The translations under genes were made by a program, and so were the position numbers. From Heterohyrax brucei (taxonomy: Eukaryota > Chordata > Mammalia > Hyracoidea > Procaviidae): DNA of 64,000 nt. Each line of letters begins with the position of its first letter. The first letter of the stretch is position 1. Location: NCBI GenBank assembly GCA_028571685.1, contig CM053143.1, forward strand, positions 154,808,329-154,872,328. The letters are read 5' to 3'. Shown piece by piece: positions 56,844 through 64,000 of the stretch. The notes under the pieces are model-generated. The model saw only the letters and a list, made by a program, of their open reading frames with translations. It was not told the origin of the DNA and searched no databases.

Positions 56844-56939
56844 GACTTAAATGAAAAGGAAGTTTCTACATAAGTTTATCTTTGAGAAAACAAACTTTTA
56901 AAACTTTCAAAACATTTTCTAAGGATTGCTTTTCACTAG

Positions 56940-57140
56940 AGGCCTGAGTGGTGCAAACAGTTAATGCACTCTTTTACCGACCAAAAGGATGGTGATTCTG
57001 GTCCACCCAGGGCAGCTTTGTAGGAAAGGCATGGTGCTCTACTTCCAAAAGCCAGCAGCTGAAAACTCTATGGAGCAGTGTTCTACTCAGACAACATGTG
57101 GAGTCGCCATGAGTCAGAATCAACTCAATGGCAACTGATC
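56940..57140 (+). repeat. AfroSINE-type SINE, long form
   Basis: Sense copy ggcctgagtggtgcaaacag to tgagtcagaatcaactcaat; about 200 bp, one of the fuller copies. Confidence 0.88.
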
Positions 57141-57214
57141 TTTATTTCATCAAGTTTTTTAAAATTATTTTTAAAATAATCTACTATTTGTTGAGTATAT
57201 ACTATGTATTAAAA

Positions 57215-57374
57215 CCAAAAAACCCACTACCATCAAATCTGTTCTGATGCATAGCAATCCCATTGGACAGAGTAGAACTGCCTTATTAAGTTTCCAAAGA
57301 ACATCTGGTAAATATGAACTGCTGAACTCTTGGCTAGCTGCCACAGCACTTATCCACTATGCCACTACGGTTTT
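57215..57374 (-). repeat. AfroSINE-type SINE, short form
   Basis: Antisense: cactaccatcaaatctgttc, tggacagagtagaactgcct; it ends gccactacggttttc. Confidence 0.86.
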
Positions 57375-57907
57375 CTACTATGTATGTGGTATTTACATAT
57401 ATTATTTACCTTTTTTTAAGTTAGCATATTAGTATAAATGAACACTGCCTTACTGACTTGCATTCCAATAATATACCTCCCATTACAGTAGAGCAATATA
57501 TCACAATACACATACTGTTAACTGAACAACCACTCCCCAGCTGGCTGTAGGTGGCTGCCTCTCTGGTCACCATGCCCCCAGATGGGTAAGTTTCTTGAGT
57601 TCTTTTGGGTATTTTCTACAGTTTTAGTTTCTCCCCAGGATAAAGAAGTCAGCAGTCACATCCTCATGTTGTCACTGTAACTCAGTTACTTCTGCCTCTT
57701 TAAATTCTTCATACTTTGATGTAAAGTACCAACCAGATACACGAATTTATCAGAAATGAGGATATAAATCAGAACATTACACTCTGAATGTGTGGTCAGT
57801 TAAGACTGACAGGTAGGTCGCCTTGTACCCTCACAGACTTTCATGAAGACCAAATATAATTAAAAACTAATTCATTGTTAACACATGACATCTTTATGAA
57901 TTAGAGA

Positions 57908-57939
57908 CTGTCTGTCTGTCTCTCTCTCTCTCTCTCTAG
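57908..57939 (+). repeat. (TCTG)n(TC)n microsatellite
   Basis: Three tetranucleotide units followed by ten TC repeats, likely polymorphic. Confidence 0.9.
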
Positions 57940-58444
57940 AGTAGGAGCCAACCCAGTACCTGCTTTGCCTAGTGGAATACAGAACAAAGACAGACACATG
58001 TGTCAATGATGAATGAGTCTCTACTTTGCACGTGTTCAGTCTGTTTAAAGAGAAATGAAGATACCTACACACAATGAAGATCATCTCTAGTTCTTAAAAG
58101 AGCAGCATTAAAAATCTCACAGTTTAGAAGCCCTAAAGCATTATTACTTGGTTGTAGCTGGGCTGCAAAGAGGAAATCAGAATATACAGTTGGGTGGGGC
58201 TCTTGGATCTTACCTCCTTACCCATCACTTCCAATTGATCACCACATCCATCAACTTGACTTCTTGAGTATCTATCCATTCTCCCTTCTCTCCATTCCCA
58301 TTGTCTTTAGATTCCAAACTTACACCATCTCTGACCTAGGTGACTACAGTTACCTCTTACCTCTTCTCCCTAAACTACTCTTGTTCTTCTTCAAGTACAT
58401 CTCACTGTGTAGCCACAAATATTCAACACCATTCTGTGTTTCAA

Positions 58445-58870
58445 CTCCTCAGTAATTACCCACTGATTTTAGGATAAAAACGAAATTCCTGAGACTCATG
58501 AGGTCAAGTCTAATGATGCTTCTGTCTCTCTCCCTGTGGCCCTCCTTCATCCCCCCCCCCCGCCCACCTTGCTTTTGGGAGTCATCTGGCCTTCTTACTC
58601 TAGGAAGTAAAGGCCATGAAAATTTGGGGGAAAATCAGCCAGACAAAGAAACAACAAACATAAAGGCTTCAGGATTCCTCCCAAGTATCAGGCTCCATCT
58701 CTCCTTAGGCCTTGGCTCTTGCTGTTCCCTGCACCAAGAAAACTCCCTCGCAACTGACCATACCCAGTGCCTTGCTCAGTCAAAATCACTTCCTTGAAGA
58801 AGCTTTTCCTGATGTCCCAACTGTTCCTGCAACATCCTCTGCTTCTTTGCAGTATTTATCACTACTGTGG
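58445..58870 (+). repeat. L2 LINE relic
   Basis: Decayed order of L2 words: aactcctcagtaattaccca, cttggctcttgctgttccct, cttccttgaagaagcttttc, ctgatgtcccaactgttcct, then tttatcactactgtgg. A C12 run (58550-58561) interrupts. Confidence 0.72.
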
Positions 58871-58899
58871 CTAGATAATTTACTTGTGCCATCAGTGTC

Positions 58900-59037
58900 T
58901 GACAGCAGATGCCACTGGGTCAGTTCCACCTTATGATGACCCCATACTCGCTTCATGAGGTTTTCAATGGCTGATTTCTTTTGGAAGTAGATTACCAGGT
59001 GCACCCACTAAGCTCTTTGTATCACCTAAGGACTTCC
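58900..59037 (-). repeat. AfroSINE-type SINE, long form, truncated
   Basis: Antisense: gatgccactgggtcagttcc, aggttttcaatggctgattt (58958-58977). The end is lost. Confidence 0.83.
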
Positions 59038-59862
59038 TGTAATTTCAAGACCATGTTGGGAGTCTCATTCACTGCTGGATTTCTAATGTAAGGACCCTAC
59101 ACCAGCAGTCACTCATTAAGTACTTGTTAAATAAATGAATTCAGCAGCTTTCCCAGTGACACGAGAGGTTTTCAGAACAAACAGATCTCAGACTGAAACA
59201 CAAGCCTGAAAGCTGACGCAGCACCCTGTAATATACATAGAAAAGAGAAAGAAATAAATTAGCTCTGTGGAACATTATCTCAATTTTAAACCTGAATATG
59301 TCCACACAGCATTAACCTTGGTAGTCAACTTTCTTACCTCATAGCTAGCTATCTGTCTGCCCCAATTTAGGAACAAGATATTACAGTCAAGCTCATTTTG
59401 CTCCCTACAGAGTGTCAGTCAGCTTAAGCCAAAGAAGAGACAGAGAAAGAGCCAAGGAACAATGATTTCACCTGTGGGTCAGGGCTCTGAGTCCCATCAG
59501 CTCCCACTAATGCACCCTGACCCAGGGGGCTCCCAGGGAAAGCAAGCTCCATCTAAGGCTCCAGAAGAGCCTTAGATCTGCTTGGAACACAAGAACCCCA
59601 CAATAAAGGGACAGCTCCCTTTTCTATTCCTTTTCTGCCAATGTGGCTATCAGTTTACCAATTTTTTTTTCTAGAAGAAAGCATGAGTTGGTTAAACTAG
59701 TATTTCAGTTTAGCTATAAATCGGAAGTATAATATCATGCTGACAATTATCCTCATTGATCATGAATAAAAGTTATATAAATTAATGAAAATAGTTAAGA
59801 GAAAGTATTACTTGAAATTAAGACACATTTTTAAAATCTTTTTTTTCACCTCTTTCATATAT

Positions 59863-60075
59863 TTTGGAGTGCTGGATATGCTGCAGTTAAAGCATTCAGC
59901 TGCCAACCAAAAGACAGGCAGTTGAAACCACTTATCATTCTGCAGAGAAAGATGTGCTGGTCAGCTTCCCTAGAGATTCCCAACCTTGGAAAACTAAGCA
60001 ACAGCTCTACGTTGTCCCACAGGGCCACTACGGTGTGCATCAGAACCAATGCAACAGCAGTAATTTGGGTGTGGC
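59863..60075 (+). repeat. AfroSINE-type SINE, long form
   Basis: Sense copy: tggagtgctggatatgctgc, ctgccaaccaaaagacaggc, gggccactacggtgtgcatc, accaatgcaacagcagtaat. Confidence 0.85.
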
Positions 60076-60172
60076 TTAACGTGTTCTCCACATCATCGAA
60101 AAAACATCTCCTTTTACATGCTCAGGGGGCAGATAAGTAGAAGATAAAAATCACAGAAGGATATCAGACGGA

Positions 60173-60312
60173 TTTCCTGAAGGTGAAGTGGTTACAAGCA
60201 GAGGCTGCTAACCAAAAGGTTGGCAGTTAGAACCTACAGCGGCAGTGCTACTCTGTCCTATGGAGTCACTGACAGTTGGATGGACTTGACAGCACACAAC
60301 AACAACGACAAC
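60173..60312 (+). repeat. AfroSINE-type SINE, short form
   Basis: Sense copy, gctaaccaaaaggttggcag to ggatggacttgacagcacac and an AAC-type tail (aacaacaacgac). Confidence 0.88.
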
Positions 60313-60483
60313 TATTTTAAAGGATCTTAACTGAAGTATGGATTTTATCTTGAGAAAAGAATACGTGGATTCACACACAACTGTCAAAAACAATTTACTA
60401 CGAATCTTCATTCAATACAGCACATCTCCTTTTGAACACATATCACAGATCAGGAATGAGCTCAAGGCTCAGTATTATTTTAC

Positions 60484-61002
60484 CGTGAAGAGCATAGTTC
60501 GATTTTCCTCAATATCTGTTGGCTGCACAATTGTGTGTCCACTAATTAGGTGGCTCTCAATGTCATTTTCCTCAAAAGAGCTGAAAAAACTATTACTTCG
60601 AAGGCTTCCATCGTGAAATTCCTTCTTAAAGGCCAAGGAGCGAAGTCCAGGCTGGGAGAAGGATTTCCGCATAGGCCTGCAGCCCTTCTCCTCATGGCCC
60701 ACTGGCTGGAACACGGATCGGAATTTATCAGTTAAGGAAAACGCCGCCCCAGTATTTGCTTTTTCTGAATTCTGGGCGAACAAATCGAATTCTGCTTTCC
60801 TGCTGCAACTGAAGTGATTGAACTTCTCTATGCATTCATCAATCAGAGCTGGCGGCGCCTTCTTGTGGGCCACCGTCACCCGGCCACAGAAGAGCACCTC
60901 AAACTTCTTGGCAAATGTGTCGTCAAACTCAGATGGGCAATGGAGCTCCTCCTGCCGGGCAATCTTCCCAGCTTGTCTGATGGAGCTGATGATCTCAGGC
61001 AC
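60484..61002 (-). CDS. TBC1D1: TBC1D1 exon 3 (end of PTB1, 14-3-3 linker, start of PTB2)
   Basis: A 519-nt exon of 173 codons, phase 0 at both ends: VPEIISSIRQAGKIARQEEL to RTMLFT. Acceptor ttcttgtag, donor TTCACG/gtaaaa. Residues 1-63 (to EKFNH) complete PTB1, including KKFEVLFCGRVTVAHKKAPP. Residues 64-108 are a variable linker. RPMRKSFSQPGL (109-120) contains the Ser equivalent to human Ser237 (60655-60657), the AMPK site that binds 14-3-3. SFFSSFEENDIESHLISGH leads into PTB2. The linker is about 18 residues longer than in human TBC1D1 as I remember it. The first coding exon should lie upstream, beyond 64000. Confidence 0.98.
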
Positions 61003-61219
61003 CTACAAGAGAAAGAAGCATTATTTGTAACACGCTGCAGCTAACATTCACAAGCTGGCACACACATGGGACAAAGACACAATGAGCAATATTCCACAAT
61101 GCGTAAGACTGAAGGAGGGATCCCATGGAGACAGGGACTGTGGATGTCTTCCCATAGGAAGTACATACACAATTTATACACAGAAGAGGAACACTATTAG
61201 CACCTATTACAGAGTAGGA

Positions 61220-61355
61220 AGAAAGGCTTGCCAACCTACTTCCAAAAATCACCCAATGAAAACTCTAATGGATTATAATGGTCCAACGTGTTCTGCTGGG
61301 TTGCACATGATGTCACCATATGTTGGTGGCCCAATTCAAAGACAGCCAACAATAG
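61220..61355 (+). repeat. AfroSINE-type SINE, 3' part, decayed
   Basis: Central words acctacttccaaaaatcacc and caatgaaaactctaatggat remain. The ends are poorly kept. Confidence 0.65.
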
Positions 61356-62383
61356 CAATGACATGTGTCAGGAGCTGTGATAGAGGATTTACATATCTGC
61401 CACACTATAAAACGTAAGTAACCAGCCCAAGGATGCATAGTTCAATGGTGGCAGGCCTGAGACTCAAGCCCCGGTTGGTCTCACTGGAAAGACAGAGGTC
61501 CACTCTGGCGAAGGAGTCATGCTCTCAAGTCCTGTTTCTCCACTGCGGCTCATCACAACTTCATACAACTATTATAGATTTCATGGTCACATTCTCTGCA
61601 AAGGTTTCCATGCTAAATGACAAGATGAAGTTGAGAAGCAAAATCTCTCAAGAAAATTACAAAGTACGCATTCATGTCATATCATCATTATTTCTTTCAC
61701 AACTAACAACTTATTACTTAGTCCTATTCCTGATAGTTAAAAAGTATGACTTAAAAGCCAGGAAATTTCAATCAAGAACTTAGCAACCCTCAACTAGTAT
61801 CATTATCATAGCAACACAGATGAGGCCACAGAGTCTTTGGTTCCCAACATAAAATCCTGATTAAGAGAATGTAGTAAAGGGCCTCATCTGTGATGTTGTC
61901 ATCCCCACTACCAAATCTTCTCATCATTAGTTTCTCACAAATCCTTGCAGGCAACAGCACACATAAAGATGAGTAAACACCTGTGCAACAGTTTAGATGA
62001 CGTACAGCTGCCAGACTAAATTTAATACTCATCAAAGGGAAAACAAGACAGGCATGAATTTAATTTTCAAAAGGTAGAGTGTACTTTATACCCAAATTAT
62101 TGTTTTCCTCTTTCCTAAAGTAAGGAAAATTTAATTTCAGGCCAAATACCCACCGGCCCAATGTCTTTTTAACAACACTACACAGGAGGAGGAAAAAAAA
62201 AAAACCTATTTTCAATCAACATTAAAGACAGACATGTATAGTCAAGGGAAGTGGGTTTAGCAGACTTTAAAAGCATGCTTATAATCTATGTTCATAACAT
62301 AATCTCTCAAAGATCTGATGACTCAAAGATTTTTCTGTGATTTCCTATCAAGCACATGTTAAAGACAATTTCTCTCCCATAAA

Positions 62384-62540
62384 CTAAAAACCACTCCCGC
62401 TGAGTCAATTCCAACTGATAGCGACCCTATAAGACACAACAGCACTGCTCCCGAGTTTCCAAGGAAAGCCTGGTGGATTTGAACTGCCAACCTTCTGGTT
62501 AGCAGGTATAACACTGAGCCACTACGCCACCAGAGTTTCC
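62384..62540 (-). repeat. AfroSINE-type SINE with near-perfect duplication
   Basis: Antisense: gctgagtcaattccaactga, tttccaaggaaagcctggtg, ending gccaccagagtttcc. Flanks ttctctcccataaa (62370-62383) and ttccctgccataaa (62541-62554) match at 12 of 14. Confidence 0.9.
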
Positions 62541-62982
62541 TTCCCTGCCATAAAGATTATGATACATCCTTTCAATGCATTTTATTGTACAAAGACTAAA
62601 ACTACCTCTAGAGATATTTTATATTCAAAAGATTGATTCCTGAAGTACATGACCTCAGCAATACTGCAGAAGGCGAAATTTTAACAAAAGTCAGGCACCT
62701 TTTTGTGCTGAGTGGTTGTGATATAGCTCACTCTGGCCTGGCAACAATTACACTACATGTGCAGGTTGTCAGATTGTCCACTGGTATTAAACAAACAAAA
62801 AATACAGGACAGGGAGAAGAAAGAGGTAGAAATTCTTATGTTTCCTTCACAACTTTGACAATATTCACTCCAAGAAAAACCAATAACTCACTCTTTGACA
62901 AAAGCAGCCTTCAGTTACAAAGCTTATAAAATTTTCCAGGTGAAAAGTTACTTCTGTCAGGTAATAACCAATTCATGCAAAT

Positions 62983-62993
62983 AAAGAATTTGG
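62983..62993 (+). repeat. Target-site duplication, left copy
   Basis: aaagaatttgg, repeated after the poly(A) of the following L1. Confidence 0.88.
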
Positions 62994-63258
62994 AGTAACC
63001 ATATGTTGGAAGCACTTTATGGTTCTATACATCTATAGGATATCATCTTGCTGACCTCTGGCTGGAGGAAGGGGAGTGGACGGAGAGGAGGGGAAAGGAG
63101 ACTGTTGGGAGGATGAGACATGTATGGAGCAGAGAGGAATAGTGTGCAGTCACCGGACAGGGAGAGCAGTGGAAGCTGCATATAGGGGGGCATGTAAATT
63201 TACATGTGAATGTACATTTTCACTCAGTTATGTTAAATAAAAAAAAAAAAAAAAAAGA
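62994..63258 (+). mobile_element. Young 5'-truncated L1, 3'UTR only
   Basis: About 265 bp of L1 3'UTR from gaagcactttatggttctat to tcactcagttatgttaaata and an 18-base A tail, followed by a repeat of the 11-bp left flank. Nearly the same as 39120-39360, so that source subfamily is shared. Confidence 0.9.
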
Positions 63259-63521
63259 ATTTGGCTACATTTCTGTGCAAGCATGTGAGATTGTTTTATC
63301 CACAAGTCTTTACAGCGTACCAATTATTAACCCATTCTCTGGATAGAAAATGCAAAGTAGATTCAGTTCTTTGAGACTCATTAAAGTACCTGGTATTTCT
63401 ATCTGCTTTGTCTTCGACTGCATCTGAAGTAATGCTGTACTTCATTATATACTAAAGGAGGGCAGAGAGTATGTCAAGTCCTATGAATTTATAGTGACCA
63501 GGTAGCAGTGGGTAGGTGGTA

Positions 63522-63531
63522 GGTAGTAAAT
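63522..63531 (+). repeat. Target-site duplication, first copy
   Basis: ggtagtaaat, the first of three copies (with 63702-63711 and, as cagtaaat, 63883-63890). Confidence 0.85.
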
Positions 63532-63701
63532 GGAAACTCTGGTGGCGTAGTGCTGTGGTTAAGTGCTACGTCTGCTCACCAAGAGCTCAGCAGTTCAAAT
63601 CCACCAGGCACTCCGTAGAAACTCTATGGGCAGTTCTACTCTGACCTATAAGGTCACTATGAGTTTGAACTGACTCAGTGGTACCTAACAACAACAACAA
63701 T
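63532..63701 (+). repeat. AfroSINE-type SINE with AAC tail
   Basis: Sense copy ggaaactctggtggcgtagt, ctcagcagttcaaatccacc, ctataaggtcactatgagtt, with the RTE-type terminus gtggtacctaacaacaacaa. It is bounded by the ggtagtaaat repeats. Confidence 0.93.
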
Positions 63702-63711
63702 GGTAGTAAAT

Positions 63712-63880
63712 CGAAACTCTGATGATGTAAAGGTTAAGCACTATATCTGCTAACCAAAAGGCTGGCAGTTCAAACCCACCAGGTGCTCCTTGGAAACTCT
63801 AGGAGCAATTCTACTCTGTCCTATAGTGTTGCAATGAGTCACAATCGACTCAACAGCAGTGGATTTGCTTTGTTTGTTTA
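63712..63880 (+). repeat. AfroSINE-type SINE, second insertion at the same site
   Basis: Sense copy cgaaactctgatgatgtaaa, ggctggcagttcaaacccac, gagtcacaatcgactcaaca, ending in a ttgtttgttta tail, then gacagtaaat. Confidence 0.92.
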
Positions 63881-64000
63881 GACAGTAAATGGCACAAACA
63901 AAAATACGGCACAAAATAGGGCACTTGACGATTCCCTTGCTTCACAGGGAACCTTCATCCCCTCATCAGAGTTGAGGCAGTGGTAGTTTTTCCAACCATC

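Larger units (their letters stand above)
56402..60483 (-). other. Intron 3
   Basis: A 4082-bp intron containing six AfroSINEs, an L2 relic and simple repeats. The stretches 57380-57900, 57940-58440, 59040-59860 and 60313-60483 contain nothing recognised. Confidence 0.9.
1..64000 (-). other. TBC1D1: TBC1D1 gene body (partial, coding exons 3-14 and introns)
   Basis: Twelve exons on the minus strand encode consecutive segments of TBC1D1, a Rab-GAP that keeps Rab8/10/14-type GTPases inactive on GLUT4 vesicles until phosphorylated by Akt or AMPK. All internal splice sites are GT/AG and reading phase is kept across every junction, with no in-frame stop. The first coding exon (start of PTB1) is beyond 64000. 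The exons from the acidic segment after RRHSW through the TBC domain are beyond position 1. TBC1D4 is the alternative paralogue, but residue identity and the Ser/Thr sites fit TBC1D1 better. Exon numbers assume a non-coding exon 1. Confidence 0.97.
61003..64000 (-). other. Intron 2 (partial)
   Basis: Intronic sequence upstream of exon 3. It contains AfroSINEs, one young L1 insertion and, at its edge, two SINEs at one target. No first coding exon is visible. The segments 61370-62370, 62555-62982 and 63262-63520 show nothing recognised. Confidence 0.9.

Noticed and set aside
60484-61002. Alternative assignment to TBC1D4 (AS160)
   Set aside because: The MRKSFSQPGL site, RRRANTLSHLP and the exon order fit TBC1D1; TBC1D4 differs in the linker and phospho-region.
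1-64000. CRISPR arrays, operons, phage or plasmid features
   Set aside because: The window is intron-rich vertebrate DNA; direct repeats are dispersed retroposons and not regular arrays.

Overview
The window is nuclear DNA from a placental mammal, almost certainly an afrotherian and most like an elephant. It is full of tRNA-related AfroSINE-type repeats in both orientations. It also holds RTE (BovB-type) LINE sequence resembling the elephant RTE family and L1 copies with an elephant-like 3'UTR. The host assignment is an inference from recalled repeat families; no search was run.

The only protein-coding gene recognised is TBC1D1, the Rab GTPase-activating protein of the AS160/TBC1D4 family that links insulin, AMPK and contraction signals to GLUT4 vesicle traffic. 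It lies on the minus strand and spans the whole window. Twelve coding exons are visible, 60484-61002 first in the transcript and 11201-11340 last. I number them 3 to 14, taking the first coding exon as exon 2, upstream beyond 64000. All have GT donors and AG acceptors, their phases match, and together they give 1969 coding bases with no stop (656 codons plus one base). They encode the end of PTB domain 1, the 14-3-3/AMPK site linker, PTB domain 2, the Ser/Thr-rich regulatory region with the Akt/AMPK sites, and two exons (12 and 13; 162 + 120 nt = 94 residues) that match the alternative insert of the long, muscle-enriched isoform. The Rab-GAP (TBC) domain and C-terminus lie beyond position 1.

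The rest is intron. Layout by coordinate: 1-11200 intron 14 (L1 ends, an MLT1-like LTR, an RTE-derived SINE, SINEs, MIRs, a polypurine tract); 11201-16245 exons 14-11; 16246-24683 intron 10, dominated by a nearly full-length minus-strand RTE (about 17379-21155) interrupted by an MLT1-like LTR and a SINE; 24684-32325 exons 10-8 with SINE clusters and a mariner relic forming an inverted repeat; 32326-47198 intron 7, the largest intron, with a HAL1-like L1 lacking most of ORF2, stacked L1 3'UTRs, and two RTE 3' ends, one split by a solo LTR; 47199-56401 exons 7-4; 56402-64000 intron 3, exon 3 and part of intron 2.

No RNA gene, CRISPR, operon or new gene system was found. The points most worth checking are the alternative exons and their paired motif, a linker about 18 residues longer than in human TBC1D1, and several datable nested insertions with target-site duplications.
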